Positions 12,826-24,222 of a stretch of DNA of 64,000 nt are shown one piece after another. Each line of letters starts with the position of its first letter. The first letter of the stretch is position 1. The notes under the pieces are model-generated. The model saw only the letters and a program-made list of their open reading frames with translations. It was not told where the DNA came from and did not search any database. The position numbers and the translations under genes are program-made. The stretch comes from Pseudoscleropodium purum (lineage: Eukaryota; Streptophyta; Bryopsida; Hypnales; Brachytheciaceae): assembly GCA_963969395.1 (NCBI GenBank), contig OZ017801.1, forward strand, positions 4,838,501 through 4,902,500, given 5' to 3'.

Positions 12826-15780
12826 CACTACCTTAGCCCCTAAAAGCTCCAAACATTGAAAGTAGTAAAGATGACATGAAGGACCTATTTGCTACATATT
12901 TTTACATCAATACCTACATTATATATTTTGATTTTGAATTGAATAATTTTATTGATTGAATGGATTGATATCTAAAGAGAAAGCATTGTATCATCTTTTT
13001 TACTAATGAGATAAAACTTATGAAGGTAAAAGTAAATGTAATGTTATAAATGCAATTTTCAATTAATTTTCAATTATAGAATACATATTGTTTATTACGG
13101 AATTCTCACCATGTAGGTTGATGTTTCTCAATTTCAAATCAATTTTATTAGGATTTACATTTTTTCTTCCATTGTATACCTCCTTCTATTTTCCTTCGTT
13201 CAATGTATATGATTTATTTGAATGATTTTTTTCATGCCTTTTCTACTCATTTTTTGATGTGTTGTTTAAAATGTAAAAGTTGTAAGCCACATACATTTTT
13301 TTAAAGGTTTGAAAGGCAAAACTTTACTTTGAAAAAGTATAGGGAGAATTTTTTTAAAGTTAAGGCATTGAAATCACGCAATTGACGGTATTTTTTATAT
13401 ATAAAAAACATATAGAAAGTAGAAAGTTGAAGTCTAGAACATTTTAATTGAAAGGTCTTATAGTTGAATTCATAAAACATAAAAAAAATGGAAAAAATTT
13501 AGCCTTAAATTGAGAAAGGCTATTGAAGCATTTGGGGGCCTCAAAACATTGCAAAACTTAAGGGATTTAAGCCTTTAAAGTAGCAAATCTTCTCAAACAA
13601 AATACATATTAGTAGAAAGAAGGCCTTGGAAATCTAAACTATAGTTGGAGAGAGCATGGTTTCAAGAATCATATGGATACCAAGATGGTACCCATACACT
13701 ATAGTTTGGTACTTAACATCCAGCCTCATTGAAATCAAGCATCCAAAGGAGGAAACTTAAGTTACATGGATAAGATTCAAGCATAGACTGAAGGTGGGTC
13801 TTCCAAAATCATGTTATTGGCTTGGTGCAATAGAAGCCTTGCTTCGCAATCATCTTGCTTCTTCGGACTGAAAGCTCCACATTATCGTATCTAGTTATCC
13901 ACGATAAATTCCAGTTCAACTGAAACTCTAGACATTAGATAGATACTACAATCTTTTTATTTAGTTTGTAACCATGCATTAGATATCAATACTATAGTGA
14001 GGCTTTTTGTTTAGTCTATAATAACTTCAAGTTGAAGAACTCCTTCCTTTATGTGAGTGTAAATGGAATATATAATCCCATTTGGTTACACATCAAAAAA
14101 TAAAATAAAATAAATTGTTCAATTAATGGATAGGATGGCATTTCTTCTTCTAGTGCCCATCCAAAGCATGTGACAATCATCTATTTACTAAGCATTAGTT
14201 TACAATAGCGGTTGAGATAAGAATACAAATGTTAACTCTACAACAAAATTGGTCACTATATCAAGAACTTAAATTTTGAGTATGGCCTACTCTAACTTAC
14301 CCAAATGTAGCTTCTACTCTTCAATTCCTCTATTGTATTATATTAGTTTGTTTTGTTTTTTCATTTGTCCCAAATTACATATCCCTTTTATTTATAACTA
14401 ATTTTAGTATGAAAGATTTTTATTTTTATTTTTTGACATTAATTAATAAAATGAAGTGCAAATCAATTTTTTTTAATTGAGTTTTTTTATAGCAATTTGA
14501 AGATTGGATCAAAGACCAAAAAACATGGATTTTTTCATTGAATCTATTGAATTCAACTTGTTCTTGTATAAATTTAAACAATCACAAAGGGCAAAGATGG
14601 TACATACAAAGCCTCTTCCTTTTCTATGAAATCTCTACTTATTTATGTGTGATACTTTAAACCTATTGCAACTTACTATTTTTTTATTTTTTAAATTGTA
14701 ATAATAGCCATATCCACTTGTTTGTACTTGAGAAGATACATTGCACATCTATTTTAGAATCATTTGATTATAACATGCATCAAAAAATATTTTCCATATC
14801 CTTAATACTTTCATTAATACAAAGACAACTATCATTATAGAATGGAAGGAATATCATAGAATATCTCCTCCTCTTTAATGCAAAGTTGATAATTCTTTTG
14901 AATACCCTCATTGATCAAGAGTTTAGAAATGATCCTAGGTTGACTAAGGGACTTATCTTTTGCAAGTACAATCTACACATATGTATTAGGATTTGGAGGA
15001 GTTGTCACTGGCTAAGGGAACATGCAAGCCTACACAACTTTGATGCGTAGTTTAAAAGGTGAAAACTCCCCAAACATCCATGTACCTATTTCTAACAAGT
15101 AGGCTTCTATTGAAAGTATCTCCCAAAGTGCAATTAGATTGTTTCCATAGTTATTTGCAATTAATTGACTACCAATTGTTTAGATTTAGATTATATGACT
15201 AGACACTCTATATGATGTGTGATAGTTTCAATGGCTAAGGGAGCTTCCACTTTGAAAATTCATAGTGATTATATATCTTATTCAAAAATTCTATTTTTTT
15301 TTTTAAATTTATGATTTTCAATGGCTAATACTACGGAAAAAAAAAATTTAATTAATTTATTTTCTTTTTGTCTTAATAAAGGTAGCTCCAACTATGCTAA
15401 ATTGCTTATTTTGACTTTTTGGGGGGCATCTTCACCGTATATGTTGTGCTCACCTATAACTACAACCCCAAACTAAATAGAGTGCTTAAAACATTTTCCT
15501 TTTTTTTTCTTCTTTAAATGTAGATTTTGATTTTCTTCTATTTTTTCAAGTGTAATTTCAAAAAAATTCTTAGTGCCCTTGTGTATAGGACACCTTCTTT
15601 TATCATTGACAAGGATGCAACCTCCTTAAGAATCTACACATTAAATTAGGTTGCTTCATTTTATTTGTTTGTTATGGTGAAATTTTTGGAACCATATATA
15701 TTTCCTATTGCATTCTCCTATTGCGTCTTTGGTATTGTTGGAAAGCGACTTTGCTTCATGGCATTCCAACTCATAACAAA
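12826..15780. other. AT-rich intergenic DNA
   Basis: No gene, RNA or paired repeat is supported here. The sequence is dominated by A/T runs and short frames without domain signatures. Short words are shared with other gaps, but I could not fix element boundaries. Confidence 0.5.
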
Positions 15781-16433
15781 AAAGGTATTGAATTTCGAGG
15801 TTTTGAGGAATTAAAAAATATTAAAAAATATTTTTTCTTTCCTTTTCTTATACGATGGAAACGGCACTGGGCATACTGGTATTTATGAAGGCAGTGATTC
15901 TCAGGGACAGCTGGCACTCGTCCCGAATGCTCGTAATTGGATGCTCGGCTATTGGGACGAGAGTCACGAGACAGAATCGATAGAAAAGAGAAGACGGCGG
16001 GCATGGAAGTGGCCATTATCATATGAGAGGGCCACTCCGAATGCATGTACACGTCAAATTCATTTCATTACATTATTCCAGTTCATTTGAATTTTCAACC
16101 TGGCTTTTAAAAACGAATTGGCATTGTCTAGTTCAACCTTCGACAACCTTCTTTTTGTACAACTTTGGTTGTAAACTAACATTACACAGTCTGCGTCAGG
16201 CCCGATACGAAGAAAAATTCTTTGAGCCTTCACCTTAGAGAGTTGAGAGTCTTCTTGAAGCTTTGAGCGATCGGTTTGTTTGCAACCACTTGATCGAAAC
16301 GCAGTTCTCTTAATTAGTCTCAAGCAGGTCTTTGCTTCATCTATCTCTGTTTGGAACGGGAAATCAGCAATTCGTTGCGATCAGCAGGTGATTGTTCGTA
16401 TTTTGGCAAGGAATTGTCGGTGTAGTGACAAGG
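15781..16433 (+). promoter_or_regulatory. upstream region and 5' leader of HMA-like gene 1
   Basis: The composition shifts from AT-rich to mixed at about 15.84 kb, as before the other genes. A hairpin-capable pair CTCGTCCC (15917-15924) and GGGACGAG (15954-15961) brackets two copies of ATGCTCG. I see no clear TATA box close to the start codon, so the transcription start is not placed. Short open frames overlap on both strands (for example 16023-16238 and 16060-16323), but none resembles a known protein and I treat them as chance. Confidence 0.35.
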
Positions 16434-19400
16434 ATGGCTACATATGTACCTGAGGTGAGCACAAGTGATCATTTAATTCGGCTAATTTCTGGGGTAGAGG
16501 ATCGATCTACTAGCTAGCTAACTTGTCATGGAGATGGGGTTGTGGTAATCCACGGCGCATTGTATTACACTAAAACAGTGAAAGGCATAGGAGGCTGTGG
16601 AATTAGTGGAACTCTCAATTGCAACATCTTTGCAAGCACTAGTTTCCCCTGGTGAAAAATCTCTCTTCTTCTTCTTTTCTGCCTAAGGTAGTTAAAGTTG
16701 TAGTCGATCTCCGCTTAACTTGCTAGCTTTTGTTTAATCTGAAAAAAACAGAGAAAAATTATGAGTGAAATCATGCTCCCGATCACGCTTCCTTGCTGGT
16801 TTTGAGGCCGGTAATCGTCACTTCTGTGTTGATCGATTCGGGTAATTAGAAAACTCAAATCTCCCATCACATGAAGAGTGTATCGATCTGAAGTTGATAG
16901 CCCTGCCTCTTGATTTCACCCACATTACAGTTGAATAATGACAGAGGAAGAATTTACGACATTCTTATCGAGAAAGAGGATTCACATGCAAGCATAATGA
17001 CAGATCGATCTAGCTGAGCTTTGGTAGTTTTGGATTGAAATTCTAAAATGCATCATTCTTCTGCGAGGTCTAGTTAGATATCAAAGTGCACTCAACTAGA
17101 GTTTATGGTATTTTAGTTTAGCGATGCCATGAATGGCTAGCTCTTAGCACCAGAAGGTTCAGCTTTTCATCGAGGTTTCTATAGGCTTTCTTTGTTTGTG
17201 ATGCTAAGGTTTGGTCCTACTTTAGAACTTCCTTTTCGCTTAAATTGGTTGACGTATTGTATTCTACGACTTTGAAACTTTCAGCTAGGACTTGAATTGT
17301 GGCTTCAACCTTAAATCGATGCCCATCCTAGTTTTTTTAGTGTTAGCCAATGTCTAAAACTTTGTGTAGATTTGTGTTTCAATTTTGAAATTAACGAATT
17401 GAGCGCGTGCAAGTGCAGGTGTTTGGACCACCGGTGTTGGTCACCAACAACCGACGCAGGCTTTTAGGTGTGGATCCTGTGTATACTTCTGGAGCCGCCT
17501 ACACTCGGGTGCGCCTTGTTCCTGTAAGTCTATATGCAACCATTTCTTAACTTGGAGTGATGCTTAGTGATTTTTTCAGAATCAGAATTGTTTTTACAGA
17601 GATCCATGATGTTTATACTTCTATGTGAGAAGGGAGAAAATTACATTTTTGAAATAGCTTGGTCTGGTTGTCAAACTTAAAGCAACCAAAAAAGTTCAAG
17701 TCCAATGCTAAAATTAGTTTTTTGGAAGTCAAAAAGTTTTTTCTCCCACTTTTCATGAGCATTTCCATGTAATTTTGTTGGGCAACAATTCACACTCTCC
17801 TCGTGCAAATATTTCACACTTCCATGTAGAATTCTAGAAAATCTTTTTGTCTTCTTTGCAAAGTTTGGTCATTTTTTGTTTAAGGAATTTTACTCTTATC
17901 ACATATAACTTTATTTATGTTGAAGAAGTTGCACCCAATAGTGTCCAAATAAGCATTTGAACATGATTTCTACTTAAAAAAAAAAATATCTAACTTTTTT
18001 GTTGGATCTTGTTGCAAGTCAAAAAAAGAGATTTTTAACTCTCTTTGCATGCATTTTTTAGACAATGAATGGTTAAATTGTAAATTTTCAAAGGGCTGAA
18101 AATAGGTATATTAAAAATCAATCCTAGGCTCTCATGAATAGAGGTATATTGTAGGGAAGAAATTCTAGTGATCAATTTTAGAAATAGGTTGCAATTAGAT
18201 ATAATTACCTTTAATTAGTGCCAACAAAATGAAAACTGGAAACTAAGTCATTGCATGGGAGATGAAACCACTACAAGCTCAAATAGTATGAGTTCATTTT
18301 GTAGGATATCCCACAAATATTGACATGTCAAACAACGAGATTTGAGTTTCTATCTTAACAAATGCCTTATGATAGGTTACTCTAAAATAAAATGTGACCC
18401 AATTTGTCAGAATCTAAGAGGGCATATCATTGTAGAATGCCAATCAAAGACTATTCAACATCTTTTGTTCTAAAGCACTCTAACAATTAGATATATTGAA
18501 CAAACTTAGATTGATGTTCCATAATGAATGCATTCTTTACATTTTGATGGAATTAACTCACTATTGGTTTTACAACAACTTACCTCATATTGATGAAAAC
18601 ACTCAATCAAGTGGCTTACCTTCCACAAGATTGAAAAAAATATCAACCTACTGAACCTAGATGAAGAAGAATCCATGGATATATCTTTTGTGTGTTCGCA
18701 AAAGACTAAAACCTACAATTAGTACTCATAGTAAATGTACACTACCAAATGTCAACATCTATCATATTATTTATTCTTTAGAGGTCAATAGAAAATTGTA
18801 CACAATACCATACTTGTCTCTCAAATAGATTGCTTTCGTACCAATTATTTATAAAAATATGGTAAGATATATATCATTAAATTGAAAGTTCAATAATTAA
18901 TATATATCATTTGATAGTCTTTTTAGCATCTCTGCCTTATAATGCTAAAATAATGCATTGTGTAAGTTGAATATGTGGTCATTTCACACCTTCTCATGGG
19001 AGTAGAAGGTGCAATAATGATCCAAATTGGAAGTGTCACGTGTCATTGGATGTGGTTCAATGTGAATACTATTTTTTTGACATTCTTGTATACTTCAATT
19101 CTTCCACCTTTTAAGTCAAATGCACAAAAAGCAACATTCTTTAACCCAAAGTAGTTTGTTTAGACAATGTTGCAACTCACTGTCACATTCTCATCAAGAT
19201 GGATGGTCATGTTTTATCCTTTCAAATTTTCATCCATATTTCGGAGGTACATTGTTGAGTTTAAAATCTAATTTTGGCAAACTAAAATATATTCTATTCA
19301 GTTCTCTTGTGCAATGGTCTGTTGTTGCAAATCTTGCCCATTCTCAAATTGCAATCTGTTTTGTGCAGGATTTGCATCTGAGGGCTCCCATTTTCACCCT

Positions 19401-21305
19401 GGAAGATGTTGCCAGAATTGAAGATGCCCTTGCAGAGCAAGGTGAGATTGAACACCACATCTTGCATTAAATCCAAGTTAATTTATGTTAACATTCTTTT
19501 GGTAATCTATGCATATCTTTTATGTAGTGCAAGTTTCCTTGACTATAAATGATTTGTCCTATTAGTGCACGTGACACTACTTTATCAAAGTCCCATTATT
19601 GGTGTACTTCCTAAAATTATTGTATTATACTTATTTTCACAAAAAATTAACTTTTATAGTGATACAAATTTTAATTTGTAGGTGACATTGATTTTATATC
19701 CTCACTAATAAGACAAATCTAATACACATCATGGCTTAGTCTATAGCACTTGACTTGGATGGAATTAGTTATAAAATGGCCAATTTTCGTGAAATTTGAT
19801 GAACACCTTGTGGTTGGAATAAGTCATGATCTCACTACAGTGATTTATCCAATTAGTACAAGCTAAACCAATTTACCAAAGTCACACTATTCTAAATTTG
19901 TATAGGTCAAAATATTACTATGTTGTCTTAATTTCCCATTTTTTTGGAGGGAGGATAGTGATACCAATTTTGCTCACTCAATATTAACAGGATGAATCAA
20001 TAAGGTTGGAGATTCACAAAACACCCATTTAAAGCTTAACAATTACTTTGGGTAAGTGAGACTTCTAATTTTTTTTTCCTTGAAAAACAAATGAAGTTGG
20101 CATCTAATTAATTTAAGTAGTTTCATGGAATTAGTTATGAATTTTTGAGGTGAAAACACAATTGTCTCTAAAAGCATCCACCTCGTGAAATGTACATTAT
20201 TTGTACATTGCTAGTACAATGAGAAAGCAAAATGTACCTCTACATTAAAGGGACCTTTTAGAGCCCAAGCCGACTTTATAGACCTCATACCTTATAACAG
20301 AACTATACTTTTCTATGCAATTATTGTGAAGGATTATCAAAATTGCCTATTTATATTTGTAGGTTAAACTATCCTCAACAACTGAAAATATCTTCACAAT
20401 ATGAAGATTTTGAATTCATTCTTTTGGATTATTGTGGTTCACAGTACCTGCACAGATATGTCTATCAATAAAATCGTAATGCAATGCTTTAATTGCCAAA
20501 TGAAGAGGTCACTCAGGAAATAATTCAAACTCTTGGATGATAACAACCACATGGGCCGCCATTCTGGATGGACTCTCAACTCATGTGAATTTTAAGAATC
20601 ATTTTCCCTCTTTTCATAAGGTAGGTACACCCAAATGTGCCACTGACTTTAAACTGCCATCTATATTATTTGTACATCTCTAAAGTCAGTTCTGTACCTA
20701 TGTCAAAGAAACGCTTTTAGAACCAAACTTTTGCATACAGCATCCAAATGTCACGTTTTTTGATATGTTGAAACCTCCTTTCACTTGCCAACAAAAACAT
20801 ATGAAAATCTCACCGGTCTAATAATAGCAAATAGGCTCAGTAGCAAAAAGTGGCGGTGTGGGGGAGTACTTACCTTACATGTGTGTTCCCTCAATTTGAA
20901 ATAATGCCACCAATTGTACAGCAACAATCTCAATGAAATTGATTTCAAATTTAAGATTTAAGTTTGCTGAATCCCATCGTGACCTTTTGCACAGGTGTGT
21001 ACAGTGTAATTTGTGATGTTCCCAACAGCACAGTGGTGGTCTCCACGAGATTGAGCCCCCATTCAATCATGGACCTCGTGAGTCAAGCCGTTGGTGAGTC
21101 AGCTCTGATCCGCATTGTTGAGCCTTCTGACATCGTCGTGCCAGGAGGAGGGGCTCTATTTGATCGTGTGCAATTCTCGCCTTCGTACGACGACTTGTAT
21201 GCGTACACCAACAGCTATGCTGCGGGCACCGTGTTATATGAGCCTTACAATGGCCGGTCGTATGACAACGAGTTTCGACCGTCCCGATACTACAGCTATT
21301 ACTGA
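16434..21305 (+). CDS. HMA-like domain protein with Tyr-rich tail, gene 1 (no CxxC)
   Basis: I read four exons: 16434-16454, 17419-17523, 19369-19441 and 20995-21305, all with GT-AG introns and compatible phases, giving 169 residues. The start ATG has A at -3 and G at +4. Residues 43-108 follow the beta-alpha-beta-beta-alpha-beta outline of a heavy-metal-associated (HMA) domain: strand 1 at DLHLRAPI, a helix over residues 53-66, then VYSVICDVP and STVVVST strands. In the family this domain binds metal through MxCxxC; here that position reads IFTLED, so no classical site exists. Cys73 in the C-D motif is shared with genes 2 and 3. The tail (109-169) is rich in Tyr, Ser and Pro and ends FRPSRYYSYY, with no CaaX prenylation box, unlike HIPP proteins. 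The introns (964, 1845 and 1553 nt) are far longer than in its paralogues, and two contain dispersed repeats. The role is unknown; protein binding rather than metal transport is inferred. Confidence 0.82.
17600..17800. repeat. partial copy of the 36.4-36.8 kb element, in intron 2 of gene 1
   Basis: The blocks CCATGATGTTTATACTTC and TTTTTTGGAAGTCAAAAAGT, and a TTTTCTCCCACTTTTCA-type word, correspond in the same order to CCATGATGTTTACATTTC, GTTTTGGAAGTTGGGAA and TTTTCTCCCCTCATTTTTCA in 36462-36680. The terminal inverted repeats seen at the other copy are worn here (CTTCCATGTAGAATTCTAG near 17820). Confidence 0.5.
18091..18265. repeat. dispersed repeat shared with 39.74-39.92 kb
   Basis: The run GCTGAAAATAGGT, CTAGGCTCTCATG and TTTTAGAAATAGGTTG, followed by AATTAG, corresponds in order to GCTGAAAATAGGTG, TTAGACTCTCATG and TTTCAGAAAGGGGTCG at 39740-39860. 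It lies within intron 2 of gene 1. The copies are diverged and the boundaries are not defined. Confidence 0.5.
20050..20294. mobile_element. MITE-like element, TAAGGTAGG superfamily (worn copy), in intron 3 of gene 1
   Basis: The right part, with AAATGTACATTATTTGTACATTGCT, GAAAGCAAAATGTACCT, CTTTTAGAGCCC and the end CATACCTTATA, matches the copies at 27687 and 48218 in order. So does the internal TTGGCATCTAAT word. The left end (GGTAAGTGAGACTTC, about 20050) is poorly preserved, so the start is approximate. Confidence 0.55.
20617..20877. mobile_element. MITE-like element, TAAGGTAGGTAC subfamily, copy 1, in intron 3 of gene 1
   Basis: It starts TAAGGTAGGTACACCC and ends GGGGAGTACTTACCTTA, an imperfect inverted repeat. 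The body is closely related to 23947-24222, sharing ACACCCAAATGTGCC, AACCTCCTTTCACTTGCCAA and AGCAAAAAGTGGC. The element ends 117 nt before the acceptor of exon 4, so it adds 261 nt to this intron. Confidence 0.75.
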
Positions 21306-21520
21306 CTGATGCACAGACTCTTTGGTTTTCTACATCACACTGCAATGTGATCAAAAGATGTAGTAACTGCATTTCCATTGTTGCATGTTACAATGTTGTA
21401 TACAGGGCTTTTTTTTTGGACCAGTGTCTCCCCTACTGTCTTCACTCTAGAGGCCAGTTTTTGGAGGGATGAAGACAGAGAGAGGTTAGATTTCTGACAG
21501 TCTAGCAAAATTTCACCCAA

Positions 21521-21526
21521 AATAAA
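21521..21526 (+). terminator. candidate polyadenylation signal of gene 1
   Basis: AATAAA lies 216 nt after the stop codon of gene 1, within the range of plant 3' untranslated regions. Confidence 0.4.
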
Positions 21527-22436
21527 AGCCTTGGTTGTATATGTTAGAAACTTCTTCTACTCCCTACTTGCAATAATGTACTGATGTAACAATGTACTCT
21601 TTGATTTTCTACATCAGGATGACAACAAGTTGAAATTTGCTTGGACTTCAATTTTGCATAATTTGTAAGTTGAGGCATGTTAAATTTTGTATAAGTTTAC
21701 AATGATGCATATTCTTGTACATCTAGATGTATCGGATTACACATTAAATGGAGGAAGGCAAAATACAAGACACCTACGCCACTTACCCTACTGCTTCAAG
21801 TGGGTTCTTCTTCAACATTGAATGCACTAGCAAGTAATTAAGAAGGAACCTCCATATGTACTCACCAAGCAATAGCTTTTTTTTAAATATGTGGAAATGG
21901 TTGTCTATATTTGTCAATGTATAATGCTACATTACAGATTGCCTTCTCATGACAAAATTGAGATAGACTAAGCCAAAATCTGAACGAATGTACTCACAAA
22001 TGAGGATAAATGTAATGAAGTGCTTGTTAGTTTGCTTGTGGGTGAGATTTGCTTCCGATTTGCAGCACATTCGATCCTTTGAAGCTGCTACCCACAATCA
22101 TTCCATACTAACTTACATAAAGTGTTGCATAAGATTTGAATGGGACGTCAATCAGTTTCATTTCTGCTCTAGTGAAGCTTTTCATTCCAGGGTCTTGTGC
22201 ATCCTGATTTCTCTTCAAATGAAATGTGTCTGTACACAGGAGGACCACCTTGTTTCCTGCATTTTCAGTTAATGGAAGCCAGGTACTGATTTTCCAAATA
22301 GAGGAAAGGAAGAAAGAAAAAAAGAAAAAAGAAAAAAAAAGGAAAAATGTATTGGTAGGTGTGTTAGAATCTCACTTGATTTGCCAACAAGAATTGGAAA
22401 TTAAATATTTCATCATCTTGGTTGTTTCTGTAACCC
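21527..22436. other. 3' flank of gene 1, no further gene
   Basis: The sequence is mixed to AT-rich. It holds short frames at 21988-22272 and 22226-22447 that show no family signature. A purine-only tract of roughly 45 nt, mostly A with scattered G, lies around 22299-22343. Confidence 0.45.
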
Positions 22437-23365
22437 TTAACCCCTAAAGGATCATTGTCCCTTTGGGGGACAAATGCATTTTGGAGTAGGTACCTATGGG
22501 CTGAATTTTTGTTGTGGTTTTTTTATACTTTTTCTGAAGATAGAAAAACTGATAAGCTTTGTGAGAGTATAATTTTTTTCACAATCAGTGCCCAGGAACA
22601 ATAGTTATGACCAAATAAGCTCAAGCAAGGGGGCGGGGGGAGTCCAATCAGCAAAAAAAATTTGAAAAAATTTGAATCTTTTTTTTCCTCATAGATTATA
22701 TTTTTGTCTATCTGAAAAACTTTGATTCATTTCATTTGGATTTGTTATGAGAAAGTTATGGACATTCTTGTTTTTCGGGTAGTTAGAGCATCTTTTTGAA
22801 AAAAATAACTTGTAAGATTCATTTATGAATGCAATTTTTCAAATTGTTGAAATTCTTTTATTTTGCATGGTTTAGTTTACTTGCTAGAACAATCTCACCA
22901 TCGGGATTAGTGCATTTGAATTCCCTCTAAAATATATGAATATTTTAGATTTTCCTTCTATCTTGTACCTACTTCTACTTAACAATTTTTTTAAGAATGA
23001 AAATTAAGTTTTTTTTAATTTCTTTTTTTTTCCTAGACTCTCAACTCAACTCTCCACTATAAAGATTGAAAGCTCAAAACTCTACAGTGCAAAAAAATTT
23101 CAGTTAAAAATGTTCAAAGTCAAAAAATCCAGTCCCACAATGTGCTGAAAAACTTGTTTTTTCCACTTTAAACGCAAATATCTTGCAATTTGTGAGGTGA
23201 GAATTTCTGAAATTTTTTCTGCACTTTTTTATACTAGTGAGGTGTAAGATCTTACGGTTAGATGTGAAAAAAAAAACAATTAAATTTTTTTTTACTCTTT
23301 GCTATAGAAATGACAATTTTCAATGTTTTTTGGTAGAAAAAAGACCTCGGTCCTTTAGGGGTTAA
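22437..23365. mobile_element. 929-bp terminal-inverted-repeat element, TTAACCCCTAAAGG family, copy 1
   Basis: The ends are a perfect 14-bp inverted pair, TTAACCCCTAAAGG (22437-22450) and CCTTTAGGGGTTAA (23352-23365). The interior is AT-rich without a usable open frame. Blocks such as CAGCAAAAAAAATTTG and TTCATTTCATTTGGATTTGTTATGAG (in part) recur at matching places in the copies at 43493 and 52761. It fits a non-autonomous DNA element. TTAA at the extreme ends might be a TTAA target duplication, as for piggyBac-type elements, but the outer flanks do not prove this. Confidence 0.8.
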
Positions 23366-23385
23366 ATGTTGACATGGTCGTTTGG

Positions 23386-23592
23386 TGTATGATGGATGAC
23401 ATGGAATTTCTTCTAGTAGGATAGGAGTTCAACTAGTCATATATCTTTGGAATTTTGTTGTGAAAAGGGAAAGTCTTCTACAATAGTTTAACTTCCACCG
23501 AGTGCTTTTACAATTTTTTAAGTCAAATAATTCACATGATAATGAAAAAGGGAGGATTTTGAAGGTCACCATTTCATCCTTTAAGGGTTAAA
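23386..23592. repeat. dispersed repeat shared with 39.91-40.10 kb
   Basis: GGATGACA, TTGGAATTTTGTTGTGAAAAGG, GTCTTCTACAATA, GTGCTTTTACAATTTTTTAA and the end TCATCCTTTAAGGGTTAA correspond in order to 39915-40098. It directly follows the 929-bp element, which may have inserted beside or into it. Confidence 0.6.
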
Positions 23593-23946
23593 TGTTGTTA
23601 ATATAAATTGATTATATGGCCAAATAACCTTGTTATAGCCACTCTTTCTGTGCTCATTGTAGGAACAACACAACTGCCATTCCCTCAGAGAACAAAAGTC
23701 ACAGATTCTGAGAATTTAAGAGAACTGAACAGACAATCAAATTAAGACATTAATTCCTCACAGGACATGCACACCAGCAGAAAGCAGAACAAGCCCAGCT
23801 TTTAGGAACTGAAGTTTTTGAAGCTGCCCTGGTAATTTGCGTACTCTTTGTATCTTTGTAGAAGGAGTCCGGAGGGAGGGGTCCAAAGGCCACCAATTGT
23901 ATCCTCTCTTTTTTTTTTATATCAAAATCTCTCGGTTCATTTCTTC

Positions 23947-24222
23947 TAAGGTAGGTACACCCAAATGTGCCTCTGACCTTAAACTGTCAACTATACTATG
24001 TACACATCTTCAAAGTCAGTTTTGTACCAGTGTGGAAGAAACACTTTTAGAACCAAACTTTGTTCCTTAATAACTTTTGCATGTAGTATCCAAATGTCAC
24101 ATTCTCTAGTGTGTTGAAACCTCCTTTCACTTGCCAACAAGAACATATGAAAATCTAACTAGTCTAATAGTAGAAAATAGACTCAATAGCAAAAAGTGGC
24201 ATTTTGAGGAGTACCCACTTTA
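23947..24222. mobile_element. MITE-like element, TAAGGTAGGTAC subfamily, copy 2
   Basis: It starts TAAGGTAGGTACACCC like the copy at 20617 and is alignable by eye along nearly its whole length, with a short insertion (TGTTCCTTAATAACT). The right end GAGTACCCACTTTA is a worn version of GAGTACTTACCTTA. No coding capacity. Confidence 0.7.

Noticed and set aside
16023..16323. Overlapping plus and minus frames just upstream of gene 1.
   Set aside because: Neither resembles a known protein and both fall in the expected promoter and leader of gene 1.
20964..20994. An extended start for the last exon of gene 1 at 20964 (MLNPIVTFCT).
   Set aside because: These codons lie in the intron before the acceptor at 20993-20994; the phase and homology with genes 2 and 3 begin at 20995.
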